Below the pieces are notes generated by a model. It did no database searches and had not been told where the DNA came from. It saw only the letters and a list, made by a program, of their open reading frames with translations. Both the position numbers and the translations under genes were made by a program. DNA of 64,000 bases from NCBI GenBank assembly GCA_023418915.1, contig JAEZYU010000070.1, positions 1-64,000 of the forward strand. The letters run 5' to 3'. Each line of letters opens with the position of its first letter. Position 1 is the first letter of the stretch. Of this stretch, positions 7,838 through 17,174 are shown piece by piece. This DNA comes from Bacillota bacterium (GTDB lineage Bacteria > Bacillota > Clostridia > Acetivibrionales > DTU013).

Positions 7838-9571
7838 ATGAAAAACATACTCAGGCTAGTCAAATATGCAAAACCATATTGGCATCTTCTTGCCATATCA
7901 GCAATAAGTACGGTTGCCATTACGCTTCTTAACCTTATTGGACCAAGACTCATCACAGATCTTATCGACATCCTTACTGGAGATTTCAATGAAGGTTCAT
8001 TGAGCGGCGTCCGCAGCATAGCGCTGATTTTGACAGCTACTTATGTGCTGAGGATATTGTTCAGATTCTTCAACAATTATCTGAGCCATAAAGCAGCCTG
8101 GAATCTAGTGGCAGATATGAGAGTGAAGGTATATGATCACCTTCAGAAGCTCTCACTGAGATATTATCAGGATAAGCAGACCGGCCAGCTTATGTCCAGG
8201 ACGACAAACGATACGGCTACATTTGAAATGCTCATAGCGCATGTGGTACCCGAGCTGTTTGCCAATGCTCTTGTGATTGTTGGTGTAGCAGTTGTGCTGT
8301 TCAGTCTGAATGTACGTCTTGCGCTGCTGACACTGATACCGATACCCTTTCTGCTTATTGGCAGCTGGATATTTGTTAACAAGGTAAGACCGAATTTCCG
8401 TACCGCTCAGGGAAACCTGGCAGAACTGAATGCGACATTGCAGGACAATATTTCAGGCATGAAGGAGATACAGATATTCAACCAGCAGCCTCGTGAAAAG
8501 GATCGCATCAGAACAAGGGCAGGAAACTATGCCTCCGCCATACTGCATGCATTGAAGCTCAGCGCTGTGTTTCATCCCACTGTTGAAGCGATCAGCTCCA
8601 TGGGCACAGTCATCGTTGTAATGTTCGGCGGCCTGCTGGCTTTGGACGGCAGCCTGTCTGTTGCCGATATAGTTGGATTTCTGCTTTACCTCAACCTTTT
8701 CTATCAGCCCATCAGTGCGCTTGCCAGAGTTACCGAAGATTTGCAGCAGGCAATTGCCGGTGCTGACAGAGTGTTTGAAGTATTGGATACGGAGCCGGAT
8801 ATAAAAGACAGCTCCAATGCTGTTAATATCAAGGAATGCAAAGGTGATATCGTTTTTGATGATGTTAGCTTCAGCTATGTAGATAATGTCCCGGTGCTGC
8901 AGAATATAAGCTTTCGAGCTGAACCGGGGAAGATGGTTGCACTGGTCGGACCTACGGGTGTTGGGAAAACCACGATCATAAGCCTGATAGCCCGTTTTTA
9001 TGAACCTGTAACAGGAAGGATCATGCTTGATGGCAATGATCTCAAAGGGTTGACTCTTTCATCCCTGCGAAGCCAGATCAGTATCGTTCTTCAGGATATT
9101 TTTCTTTTCAACGGCACTGTAGCAGATAACATAGCATACGGAAGCAAGGAGGCAACCAAAGACGATATCATAAGGGCTGCAGTTACTGCCAGAGCACACG
9201 AATTTATCATGGAGATGCCGGAAGGCTATGATACCATCATAGGCGAAAGGGGTGTAAAGCTGTCCGGAGGGCAGAAACAAAGGCTTTCAATAGCAAGGGC
9301 AGTTCTTCGCAATACTCCGATACTCATTCTGGATGAGGCTACAGCTGCGGTCGATGTTGAAACGGAGGCAAAAATACAGCAGGCGATACAAGAACTGGCT
9401 GAAAACAGGACGATCATCGTAGTTGCTCATAGGCTGTCTACTGTTAAGAAAGCTGACACCATCCTGGTGATCCAGGACGGAAAAATCTTAGAGTCAGGAA
9501 ACCATTCGGAGCTTCTTGCGTATAATGGTGTGTACAAGCAGCTGTGTGAGATACAGTTCAAAAATCAATAA
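7838..9571 (+). CDS. ABC exporter, fused permease and ATPase
   Basis: A 577-residue half-transporter of the MsbA/LmrA-like type, expected to work as a homodimer in the membrane. Residues 1-310 form a six-helix exporter domain including the coupling segment around YYQDKQTGQLMSRTTNDT. The nucleotide-binding domain has Walker A GPTGVGKTT near 370, signature LSGGQKQRLSIARA near 474, Walker B ILILDEATAAVD near 490 and the switch histidine in VVAHRLST. The start at 7838 follows GAGAGGTAGCT; an upstream in-frame ATG would add 17 polar residues without a ribosome binding site. It is not paired with a second exporter gene. The substrate (lipid, peptide or drug) cannot be assigned. Confidence 0.93.
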   Translation: MKNILRLVKYAKPYWHLLAISAISTVAITLLNLIGPRLITDLIDILTGDFNEGSLSGVRSIALILTATYVLRILFRFFNNYLSHKAAWNLVADMRVKVYDHLQKLSLRYYQDKQTGQLMSRTTNDTATFEMLIAHVVPELFANALVIVGVAVVLFSLNVRLALLTLIPIPFLLIGSWIFVNKVRPNFRTAQGNLAELNATLQDNISGMKEIQIFNQQPREKDRIRTRAGNYASAILHALKLSAVFHPTVEAISSMGTVIVVMFGGLLALDGSLSVADIVGFLLYLNLFYQPISALARVTEDLQQAIAGADRVFEVLDTEPDIKDSSNAVNIKECKGDIVFDDVSFSYVDNVPVLQNISFRAEPGKMVALVGPTGVGKTTIISLIARFYEPVTGRIMLDGNDLKGLTLSSLRSQISIVLQDIFLFNGTVADNIAYGSKEATKDDIIRAAVTARAHEFIMEMPEGYDTIIGERGVKLSGGQKQRLSIARAVLRNTPILILDEATAAVDVETEAKIQQAIQELAENRTIIVVAHRLSTVKKADTILVIQDGKILESGNHSELLAYNGVYKQLCEIQFKNQ

Positions 9572-9743
9572 ACAAATAAAAATATTATTAAATAAGGAAC
9601 ATTATACAAATCGTAACAGTCTAACTATTTGTTTCATGGCTGTGCATGTCTCTATACAGCGGCATGCGTCAATACAGCGGTAAATACAGTCGATGCATGT
9701 CATACAGGCATGTATGAGGCTGAAAAAGGAGCATGAACGCAAC

Positions 9744-10502
9744 TTGGAAAACATAATCGAATTAAAGAATCTGAGAAAGGTATACAGGATAGGCGATGAG
9801 AAGGTGATCGCACTGGATGATGTCAGCCTGGATATCAAAAAAGGCGAATTTTGCTGCCTGTTAGGCACATCCGGTTCAGGTAAATCTACACTCTTAAATC
9901 TCATGGCCGGTCTTGAGAAGCCTACAAAAGGGACTATACGGATAAAGGGCCAGGTAATAGAAAAAATGAGTGAGAAGAAACTGGCAAAGTTCCGTCAGGA
10001 GCATCTTGGTTTTGTATTTCAGTCCTACAATCTGCTGCCAATGCTGACTGCGCTGGAGAATGTCAGTATACCTCTGACATTCAAAGGGATGTCGAGGGCT
10101 AAAAGAGACAAGAAGGCAAAGGAGATGCTAAAGGCAGTCGGTCTGTCGACACATGAGAAGCACAAGCCGTCTCAGATGAGCGGCGGTCAGCAGCAAAGGG
10201 TCGGCATAGCAAGGGCCTTTGTATCGATGCCGGAGATCGTGTTCGCTGATGAGCCCACCGGCAATCTGGACTCACGGACGACAAAAGAGGTTATGGGGCT
10301 CATTACAAAAATGGCAAGGGATAACAACCAGACGCTCGTTATCGTAACGCACGATCTGGAGATTGCCAAATATGCTGATAGGATCGTCCATATACTGGAC
10401 GGTAATATAGAAAAAATCGACATTATTAACGCCAGGGGGGTTTTGAATGAGGAAGCTGACAATATTATTAGCGGTGCTGATGCTGTTCCTGCAGGTGTTT
10501 AG
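9744..10502 (+). CDS. ABC transporter ATP-binding protein, LolD/MacB type
   Basis: About 252 residues. It shows Walker A GTSGSGKSTLL, Q-loop FVFQSYNLLPMLTALENV, signature MSGGQQQRVGIARA, Walker B IVFADEPTGNLDS and H-loop VIVTHD, the pattern of ATPases that power FtsX/MacB-type permeases. The start is ambiguous: TTG at 9744 follows AAAAGGAG at a somewhat long spacing, while ATG codons at 9693 and 9714 lack a ribosome binding site. The gene overlaps the next one by 56 bases. With the two downstream genes it forms a three-part ABC system that probably moves a substrate, or a mechanical signal, across the envelope. Confidence 0.92.
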   Translation: MENIIELKNLRKVYRIGDEKVIALDDVSLDIKKGEFCCLLGTSGSGKSTLLNLMAGLEKPTKGTIRIKGQVIEKMSEKKLAKFRQEHLGFVFQSYNLLPMLTALENVSIPLTFKGMSRAKRDKKAKEMLKAVGLSTHEKHKPSQMSGGQQQRVGIARAFVSMPEIVFADEPTGNLDSRTTKEVMGLITKMARDNNQTLVIVTHDLEIAKYADRIVHILDGNIEKIDIINARGVLNEEADNIISGADAVPAGV

Positions 10503-12879
10503 CGGTACAGTTGCATATGCAGCGGAAGGTGACAACATTTTCGTGCTTGGTTATGAAATAGTAAGTGGTGATGCGCCAATAACTGAAGGTGAAGCATTTA
10601 CTATAAAATTGCGTGTTATGAACAGGCAAGGTGAAAACACGTTAAGTGATATTTTTGTTAATGTGGATACTACGTCTTCTTTTTATGGAAATCCGGCAAG
10701 TGGTATTTCATTTGAAGAAGATATAGGACCCGGTAACGAGGAAAAAATCACTCTGCCTGAACTGGTATATAAGGGAACAGGTCATGAGCTTTTTCTAACT
10801 TTTACATACAAGAATGATGGTACTGATTGTACGGAAACTGAGTCAGTGTATATAGGAGATGCAGTTCCAACTGACAGTAAACCACCTCAGTCCAACACAG
10901 ATCAATATGCACCAAAACTGATTGTAGAAAACGCAGGAATAATGCAATCCATAAATGCGGGCGGCAAACATCAGATTAAATTTAATATAAATAACATCAG
11001 TAATTTTGCTGCGAAAAACATAAGTCTGTCATTGACAATGGATGACCTGAATACCGCTCCCAAGTTACTACGGAACTTTGTCCTGAGGCAAACCTTGTCA
11101 GATATAAATGCAAATGAGGCAAAGGAAGCAGTTTTTAGTTTGGAGTCGCTTCCTACAGCACCTGAGGGTGTATATAAGTTTATACTTGGCATCGAATATG
11201 AAAATTCGTTTGCCAATACATTTCCGGCTTTATCAATACCTGTTTATGTGAAGGTTGTAAACAACAACACAAAGCCGATTCTTTCTGTGAATGATATTAC
11301 AGTTAGGCAATCAGAAACAACAGATGCTATTGTTCTTGACTTAACTCTGCAGAACATCGGCAGACTCAAAGCAGACGATGTAAAGGTTACGCTTGGCGGC
11401 CTGAGAAGCGGCGGGTTTACTGCATATAACTCAACTGACGTGAGATATATAGACACCATATACGGCAACGGTACGGCGACGGTGTCATATGAGCTGCTGC
11501 CTCCTTCGTCCGGTGCGGCAGGCAGTAATGAACTGTCGGTAAAGTTTGAGTACAGGGATTCGGCAGGCAATAGCTACACAGAGCAGAATCAAATATTTGT
11601 GCCTGCAGGTGAAGGCGAAGGGTCACGACCTAATGTCGCATTCGAACAGATCACGGCACCGCAGGCTGCGCTTGGCGTGGGTAATGAGTTCAATATCAGC
11701 TTTGCCCTGAAAAACAGCGGTGGAGCAGCTGCTAAGAACATAAAGGTTACACTGAATACTGATGCGGGTATCGTAATCAGATCAATGAACCCTGTCTATC
11801 TGACAGACCTTGGTGCCAATAAGTCGGAAAAGATATCGTATTCGCTTTTTGCGGCAGATGAGGCCGTTACAAAAAATTATCCGATATCGCTGAATGTGGA
11901 ATATGAAGATGCCTTCGGGAACAAATATAACGCAACACAGTATGTAGGTGTATTTGTCGAGAACGACGCAGGAAAGACAGTTCCAAGGATAATTATTGAC
12001 AATTATTCAATGGATCCATTTCCGGTAAATGCAGGAGAGGAAATAAAACTGAAAATGTCTTTCCTGAACACCAGCAAAACAATTGATGTATCGAACATAA
12101 AGGTGACGGTCACATCGGAGGATGGAACCTTCACACCTACTGATTCGGGCAACACATTCTTTATAGAAAGAATACCAATGACGGAGAATGTCGAACGGGA
12201 ACTGGCGCTGCAGGTCAAGCCTGATGCGGAGCAGAAATCCTATATGTTGACTGTCAATTTTGAATATGAGGATGAAAAAGGGAACCCGTTTACAGCGAAG
12301 GAGACCATGAGTGTCAGAGTGCTGCAAAGTCCCAGACTGGTGACCGGGCAGGTAAACATGATGACTGAAACCTTTGTCGGTCAGCCTGTATCTGTTTATA
12401 TGGATTTCTACAACATGGGCAAATCCACACTATATAATCTTATGGTAAGTGTCGAGGGGGAATTTCAGGGACAGGGCCTCAGCTATTATGTAGGTAACTT
12501 TGAACCCGGCAGGACAGATTACTTCGATGCTTCCTTCAGTCCCATGAATCCGGGCATGCAAAAGGGCAGTGTCCTGTTTACATTTGAAGATGCCAACGGA
12601 AAAACCTCTGAGGTTCGCAAGGAATTCGAGCTGAATGTTATGGAAATGATGCAGCAGGAGCCTATTCTAGATGAGTTTGGGAACCCGATCGACATGGGTA
12701 TGGGTAAACCCGGCATGGATATGCCAGGTATGCCTGGTATGCCCGGCGGCAGGCCTGCCGCAGTCAGCATCTGGGTCTATATTGGTATCGGTGCGGCAGT
12801 GCTTGCTGCAGCAGTTGTGGTTTTCATAATTCTCAGGAAGAGGTCCATAAGGAGAAGGGAATTGAGCCTGGATGAATAA
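10447..12879 (+). CDS. Large surface protein with repeated CARDB-like beta domains, membrane anchored
   Basis: An 810-residue protein with a signal peptide (residues 1-26, ending AYAAEG) and one C-terminal membrane helix (about 775-797) followed by an Arg/Lys-rich tail. Between them are about five repeats of 110-130 residues that resemble CARDB / COG1361 S-layer-like domains; recurring elements include VNAGEEIKLKMSF-type starts, KNIKVTLN, and YEDEKGN-type turns. A Met/Gly/Pro-rich stretch (about 745-770) precedes the membrane helix. The gene overlaps the ATPase by 56 bases and the permease by 8, which argues strongly for joint function. It may act as an extracellular adaptor in place of the membrane-fusion protein of Gram-negative MacAB systems; this role is inferred. 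Confidence 0.85.
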   Translation: MRKLTILLAVLMLFLQVFSGTVAYAAEGDNIFVLGYEIVSGDAPITEGEAFTIKLRVMNRQGENTLSDIFVNVDTTSSFYGNPASGISFEEDIGPGNEEKITLPELVYKGTGHELFLTFTYKNDGTDCTETESVYIGDAVPTDSKPPQSNTDQYAPKLIVENAGIMQSINAGGKHQIKFNINNISNFAAKNISLSLTMDDLNTAPKLLRNFVLRQTLSDINANEAKEAVFSLESLPTAPEGVYKFILGIEYENSFANTFPALSIPVYVKVVNNNTKPILSVNDITVRQSETTDAIVLDLTLQNIGRLKADDVKVTLGGLRSGGFTAYNSTDVRYIDTIYGNGTATVSYELLPPSSGAAGSNELSVKFEYRDSAGNSYTEQNQIFVPAGEGEGSRPNVAFEQITAPQAALGVGNEFNISFALKNSGGAAAKNIKVTLNTDAGIVIRSMNPVYLTDLGANKSEKISYSLFAADEAVTKNYPISLNVEYEDAFGNKYNATQYVGVFVENDAGKTVPRIIIDNYSMDPFPVNAGEEIKLKMSFLNTSKTIDVSNIKVTVTSEDGTFTPTDSGNTFFIERIPMTENVERELALQVKPDAEQKSYMLTVNFEYEDEKGNPFTAKETMSVRVLQSPRLVTGQVNMMTETFVGQPVSVYMDFYNMGKSTLYNLMVSVEGEFQGQGLSYYVGNFEPGRTDYFDASFSPMNPGMQKGSVLFTFEDANGKTSEVRKEFELNVMEMMQQEPILDEFGNPIDMGMGKPGMDMPGMPGMPGGRPAAVSIWVYIGIGAAVLAAAVVVFIILRKRSIRRRELSLDE

Positions 12880-14254
12880 AAAAGATATAGTAAGGCTTGC
12901 TTTCAAAAACTTCATGAGAAGAAAGACCCGGTCTATCCTTACGATTCTTGGTGTTCTGATAGGTACGGCAGCTATAGTTGTCATGCTCTCGCTCGGCATA
13001 GGAATGAATGAGAGCTTCAAACGACAGCTCAGCAGAATGGGGAGCCTTAATATCATCGAAGTCAACCGTTGGTACTTTGAAGAGGATGGAAAGGGCGGAG
13101 GCTACTCCAGAGAATCGGTGCTCGATGATAAAGCGGTAGCGCAATTCGAGGCCATTGAAGGTGTTGAAGCGGTCATGCCGTATTTTCAAACCGGATTGAA
13201 GCTGGTATCGGGCAAGTATTCAATGTACGCCAATATCGTAGGTATCGACCCCAAAATACTTGAAGCTTTTGACTTTAAGGTTGCCGAAGGCAGGCTGCTC
13301 AATGATGAGGATACTACATCACTGCTTTTCGGCTCCGAAACACCTTACCAGTTCTATAACCCAAGGTCAAGGGGCAGGTTCGGAGGAGGTTATGTATACT
13401 TTGGAGGACCGGGAGGCGGCGAAAGAGCCGAACCTGATGTCGACGTTTTAAATGACAAGCTTGTCATGACATTCGATCACAGCTATGGCGAGCGAAGACC
13501 TGCCGGAGCCGGCGGACAGGAGAATTACAGGCCGCCGAAGCTGTATAAGGTAAAGGGCGTGGGCTTGCTGGAGCAATCCCAGGATGATAAATCCTATTCC
13601 ATATATGTACATATAGACTACCTTAAAAAAATAATGAAGGAAAACGAGAGGGCAATGGGCTCTCAGGGAATCCGTACAGGTAACCAGCAGGATGGATACC
13701 AGCAGGTCAAGGTCAAGGTCAAGGACATGAAAGATGTTGAAAGTGTACAGGAACAGATTAAGCAGTTGGGCTTTGGTACCTACAGCCTTACCGATATACT
13801 CAAGAGTATGCAGGAAACATCATCGACCATGCAGACCGTGCTTGGCGGAATAGGTGCGATATCGCTGTTTGTTGCGGCAATCGGCATCACGAACACAATG
13901 GTCATGTCGATATACGAAAGAACAAGGGAGATCGGTGTCATGAAGGTTCTGGGCTGTATGCTCGGCGACATAAGAAACCTGTTCCTGTTCGAGGCTGCCC
14001 TGATTGGGTTTATAGGAGGCTTGCTCGGACTTGGGTTCAGCTACGGAGCCTCCGCACTCCTTAACCGGTATGCGGGGGGATTGTTCGGAGGAGGATACTA
14101 TAGCGGAGGCCCTGACAGCATAGTTTCATTGATACCGGTATGGCTTGCATTAGTAGCACTGGGTTTTGCCACATTGGTGGGAATCATTTCAGGCTTTATG
14201 CCGGCAAGACGCGCAATGAAGCTGAGTGCGCTGGAAGCTATTAAAACAGAGTAA
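12872..14254 (+). CDS. MacB/FtsX-type ABC transporter permease
   Basis: A 460-residue permease. The N-terminal helix (residues about 18-42, LTILGVLIGTAAIVVMLSLGI) is followed by a large extracellular MacB-like domain (about 45-310) and three C-terminal helices starting near LGGIGAISLFVAAIGITNTM, the layout of the MacB_PCD plus FtsX families. The ectodomain has Gly-rich stretches (RSRGRFGGGYVYFGGPGGG, and GGLFGGGYYSGG in the last extracellular loop). It starts 8 bases inside the preceding gene. Together with the ATPase and the CARDB-like protein it forms a complete transporter. Substrate unknown. Confidence 0.92.
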   Translation: MNKKDIVRLAFKNFMRRKTRSILTILGVLIGTAAIVVMLSLGIGMNESFKRQLSRMGSLNIIEVNRWYFEEDGKGGGYSRESVLDDKAVAQFEAIEGVEAVMPYFQTGLKLVSGKYSMYANIVGIDPKILEAFDFKVAEGRLLNDEDTTSLLFGSETPYQFYNPRSRGRFGGGYVYFGGPGGGERAEPDVDVLNDKLVMTFDHSYGERRPAGAGGQENYRPPKLYKVKGVGLLEQSQDDKSYSIYVHIDYLKKIMKENERAMGSQGIRTGNQQDGYQQVKVKVKDMKDVESVQEQIKQLGFGTYSLTDILKSMQETSSTMQTVLGGIGAISLFVAAIGITNTMVMSIYERTREIGVMKVLGCMLGDIRNLFLFEAALIGFIGGLLGLGFSYGASALLNRYAGGLFGGGYYSGGPDSIVSLIPVWLALVALGFATLVGIISGFMPARRAMKLSALEAIKTE

Positions 14255-14261
14255 AAATAAA

Positions 14262-14284
14262 AAAGGGGGTCCAGAGCCCCCTTT
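14262..14284. terminator. Bidirectional terminator between convergent genes
   Basis: AAAGGGGG and CCCCCTTT form an 8-bp stem with a 7-base loop. On the plus strand it is followed by TGATTTTT. On the minus strand TTTTTTATTTTT follows, which makes it a strong terminator for the acyl-CoA synthetase operon. Confidence 0.88.
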
Positions 14285-14298
14285 GATTTTTAATCATT

Positions 14299-15954
14299 TT
14301 ACATATCGTTCTGTCTTATTTCCTTTCTTTTAATCTTTCCGCTTATCGTTTTAGGAAGCTCGTCCACAAATTCAATGATCCTCGGGTATTTATAAGGCGC
14401 AGTTATCCTCTTTACATACTCCTGCAGCTCCTTTACAAGGCTGTCGCTGCCTTTCCAGCCCTTTGACAGTACAATTGTGGCCTTTACGACCTGACCTCTT
14501 ACGGGGTCAGGTACCGCTGTTACAGCACATTCCAAAACAGATTGATGCTCCATCAAGGCGCTTTCCACCTCAAAGGGGCCTATCCTGTAACCTGAGCATT
14601 TGATAACATCATCAGACCTGCCTACGAACCAGTAATATCCGTCCTCATCACGCCAGGCAACATCTCCTGTATCGTACATACCGTCGTTCCAGACACGGGA
14701 AGTGGCTTGCTCATCTCTGTAATATCCCTTGAAAAGACCGGGGGGTACACTATCCTCAAGACCCTTTATGACTATTCTGCCCTCGACTCCGGCTGGACAG
14801 GAGTTACCATTATCATCGATGATGTCAACATTGTATAATGGTGATGGTTTACCCATTGAACCGGGCTTTGGATCTATCCATTCAAAGTTTGCGCACAGCA
14901 CAGTTGTTTCAGTCTGCCCGAAGCCCTCGATTATGTCGAGCCCGGTTGCCTTTTTGAACTGGTTATAGACCTCGGGATTCAGCGGTTCACCTGCAGTACA
15001 TGCTATTTTGATGCTGGAGAAATCATACTTCGATAGATCCTCCTTGATCAGGAAGCGATAAATAGTCGGAGGTGCACAGAAAGAGGTTATCCTGTATTTT
15101 TCCATTGCCTTCATGAGTTTATCGGGAACAAACTTGTCCATATCATAAACAAACAGCGCAACACCGCAGATCCATTGGCCATAAATTTTTCCCCAGGCGC
15201 ATTTTGCCCACCCGGATTCCGATACTGTCAGATGCAGTCCTTCGCTGCCTAGCCGCTGCCAGTAATGAGCTGTCACTATATGACCTATGGGATAGTAAAA
15301 ATCATGTACTACTATCTTGGGCATTCCGGTGGTGCCTGACGTAAAATACATCAGCATATTGTCGCACCCGCCTGCCGCATCATTGCCGACAGGCCTTGTC
15401 CAATTTTCTGGGGCCTTTTCCAGTTCAGTGTCAAAGTCGAGCCATCCTTCTCGTCTGCCTCCTGTAAGTGCAATGCATCCGACTGTCGGCGAATCCTCCA
15501 TTGCTTCTTCAATAAACGATAGTACTTCATGGTCCGGTACAGACACAATCATCTTGATCAAGGCTGCGTTATTTCTATATACAATATCCTTTTTCGTCAA
15601 TTGAACTGTTGCCGGAACAGAAACAGCTCCGATTTTCTCAAGCGCTAATGTGCATACCCAGTAATGCCATCTTCTTTTTAGCAGCAGCATCACAGCGTCG
15701 CCTTTTTTGATACCGCAGCCCATAAACAGGTTAGCCGCCTTATCACTCAGCCTCTTCATATCGCCAAACGTAAATATACGCTCATCGCCATGGTCATTGC
15801 ACCATACCATGGCTGTCTTGTCCGGCTGTTCTGCTGCCCAGGCATCAACTACGTCATAGGCAAAGTTGAAATTTTCCGGAAGCTCCACCTTATAATTTTG
15901 CTTGAAATCTTCATATGTATCAAAATCCTGTTTTTGTAAAAACTTCTCCAGCAT
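14299..15954 (-). CDS. AMP-forming acyl-CoA synthetase (medium-chain/acetyl-CoA synthetase-like)
   Basis: A 551-residue member of the ANL superfamily that would activate a carboxylic acid to its CoA thioester via an acyl-adenylate. Key motifs: the P-loop YFTSGTTGMPK near residue 205, EGFGQTET near 340, the YDTGD motif near 440, the hinge KCSGYRIGPFEVE, and the C-terminal adenylation lysine in PKTISGKIKR. I chose the internal ATG at 15954 because AAAGGAG precedes it; ATG 15981 would add nine residues without a site. It lies 60 bases after a regulator gene whose cupin domain may sense a related acid. The exact substrate is unknown. Confidence 0.92.
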   Translation of the reverse strand: MLEKFLQKQDFDTYEDFKQNYKVELPENFNFAYDVVDAWAAEQPDKTAMVWCNDHGDERIFTFGDMKRLSDKAANLFMGCGIKKGDAVMLLLKRRWHYWVCTLALEKIGAVSVPATVQLTKKDIVYRNNAALIKMIVSVPDHEVLSFIEEAMEDSPTVGCIALTGGRREGWLDFDTELEKAPENWTRPVGNDAAGGCDNMLMYFTSGTTGMPKIVVHDFYYPIGHIVTAHYWQRLGSEGLHLTVSESGWAKCAWGKIYGQWICGVALFVYDMDKFVPDKLMKAMEKYRITSFCAPPTIYRFLIKEDLSKYDFSSIKIACTAGEPLNPEVYNQFKKATGLDIIEGFGQTETTVLCANFEWIDPKPGSMGKPSPLYNVDIIDDNGNSCPAGVEGRIVIKGLEDSVPPGLFKGYYRDEQATSRVWNDGMYDTGDVAWRDEDGYYWFVGRSDDVIKCSGYRIGPFEVESALMEHQSVLECAVTAVPDPVRGQVVKATIVLSKGWKGSDSLVKELQEYVKRITAPYKYPRIIEFVDELPKTISGKIKRKEIRQNDM

Positions 15955-16014
15955 TATCTCATAAACTCCTTTATTATGCATGTTTGTCGCAGTAAATAGA
16001 CTATCATTGTCTCG

Positions 16015-16578
16015 TTACACTTTGTCATTCAATATTATTGTGAGGAACTTGCCGGGCTTGTCATCTGCTGCTGTCTGACCATGAGGTATCCTGGGGTCAA
16101 AGTACAGCGAGTCGCCGGGGCCCATTATGATCTCCTTGCCGCCTAGTATGACCTTTATGCTTCCTTCAAGTACATAGTTGAATTCGTGTCCGGGATGAGT
16201 CACCAGTGACATCTTTTTGTTTTCCTCCGGATCAATCGTAACAAGCAGCGGCTCGACCTTTTTATTCATAAAGCTGTAAGCAAGGCTTTGAAACTTATAT
16301 CCCTTATAACGCTCGATATACGGAGCCTCTCCATTTTTAACAAAGCAGTAGTTATGAAGTCGGGGCGTCGAGCCGGTTAAAAGCTCCGTCAGTTCAACAT
16401 CCAATATGCCGGCAATCTGGTATAGGGTCGAAATCGGTACGCCTTCGGCCGCATTTTCATACTGCATATATTCCTTAGGGGTTATGTTCAGCCTGCCGGC
16501 CAGCGTTTCAGCTGTCATGCCCGATATTTCCCTTAGCTCGCAGATCCTGTCCGCTATTTGCCTTTTAGTATCCGACAA
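16015..16578 (-). CDS. XRE-family regulator with C-terminal cupin domain
   Basis: A 187-residue protein. Residues 6-63 form a helix-turn-helix of the XRE type (LREISGMTAETLAGRLNITP, then YENAAEGVPISTLYQIAGIL). Residues 115-185 form a small cupin domain with the two His-containing motifs (THPGHEFNYVLEGS and GDSLYFDPRIPHGQ). Such proteins usually regulate the adjacent metabolic gene in response to a small ligand. The start is TTG, preceded by AAGGAGGG. It is first in a two-gene minus-strand operon with the acyl-CoA synthetase, and is therefore likely its regulator. Confidence 0.92.
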   Translation of the reverse strand: MSDTKRQIADRICELREISGMTAETLAGRLNITPKEYMQYENAAEGVPISTLYQIAGILDVELTELLTGSTPRLHNYCFVKNGEAPYIERYKGYKFQSLAYSFMNKKVEPLLVTIDPEENKKMSLVTHPGHEFNYVLEGSIKVILGGKEIIMGPGDSLYFDPRIPHGQTAADDKPGKFLTIILNDKV

Positions 16579-16593
16579 ATTTATCCCTCCTTG

Positions 16594-16617
16594 TGCAAAA
16601 TGATACGAGTTTTTGCA
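16594..16617. promoter_or_regulatory. Candidate operator of the XRE-cupin regulator
   Basis: TGCAAAA and TTTTGCA form a 7-bp inverted repeat with a 10-base spacer, just upstream of the regulator's ribosome binding site. Its position suits autoregulation of the minus-strand operon. It is a prediction from symmetry and position only. Confidence 0.35.
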
Positions 16618-16762
16618 TTAATACTTATCATAACACAATATCGTCCGGTGTTTAAGCAAAATTTATTCATACATCTATGAATGTAAATATTGAAAATTTT
16701 AACCAATTATTAATTTATTATTTCCTGACGGAATATATGATATATATGGAGGGCGGCAGATA

Positions 16763-17041
16763 ATGAGCGATCACGAAAGACAACTTCTAAATTCGGCATG
16801 TAATGGCGGGGTAGCGGCTTTTGAAGAGCTGACTGCGTCCCATCAGAGCATTGTATACAATTTCATGCTCAGAGAGTGCGGCAATGAATTTGAGGCATGC
16901 CAACTGACACAGGATGTGTTCGTCAAGGTATTTGAGCTGCTGACCACAGATACCATAACAGATAATCTGTTCACATGTATATATCGGACGGCTTCAGAAG
17001 TGAGCCGGCACACTGCGAGCGTGTCTCAGAAGATTTCCTGA
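16763..17041 (+). CDS. Short sigma-70 region-2-like protein
   Basis: A 92-residue protein that resembles region 2 of an extracytoplasmic-function sigma factor: FEELTASHQSIVYNFMLRE, then ACQLTQDVFVKVFELL and a region 2.4-like LFTCIYRTASEVSR. Region 4 is absent; the frame stops at residue 92 and the following 130 bases are AT-rich and non-coding, so this is not an obvious frameshift. GGAGGGCGGC lies 6 bases before ATG. It precedes a two-component system by 133 bases. It may be a degenerate sigma factor or a small protein that binds core polymerase without a -35 contact; both are guesses. Confidence 0.75.
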   Translation: MSDHERQLLNSACNGGVAAFEELTASHQSIVYNFMLRECGNEFEACQLTQDVFVKVFELLTTDTITDNLFTCIYRTASEVSRHTASVSQKIS

Positions 17042-17046
17042 CCGAT

Positions 17047-17080
17047 ATATGTCTTTAATAAAATCTGACATATTATTGAT
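17047..17080 (+). terminator. Weak hairpin after the sigma-like gene
   Basis: ATATGTC and GACATAT (17047-17053 and 17067-17073) form a 7-bp stem followed by a T-rich but broken stretch. It could partly terminate the short sigma-like transcript. Confidence 0.35.
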
Positions 17081-17174
17081 TTTCTTTGATTTCATAGAAC
17101 CTATACTAAAAATATTGTAGAATAAAAGTATAATTCTATTTATTTAGTGATTCTTCTTTAAACGGGGTAAAGGT

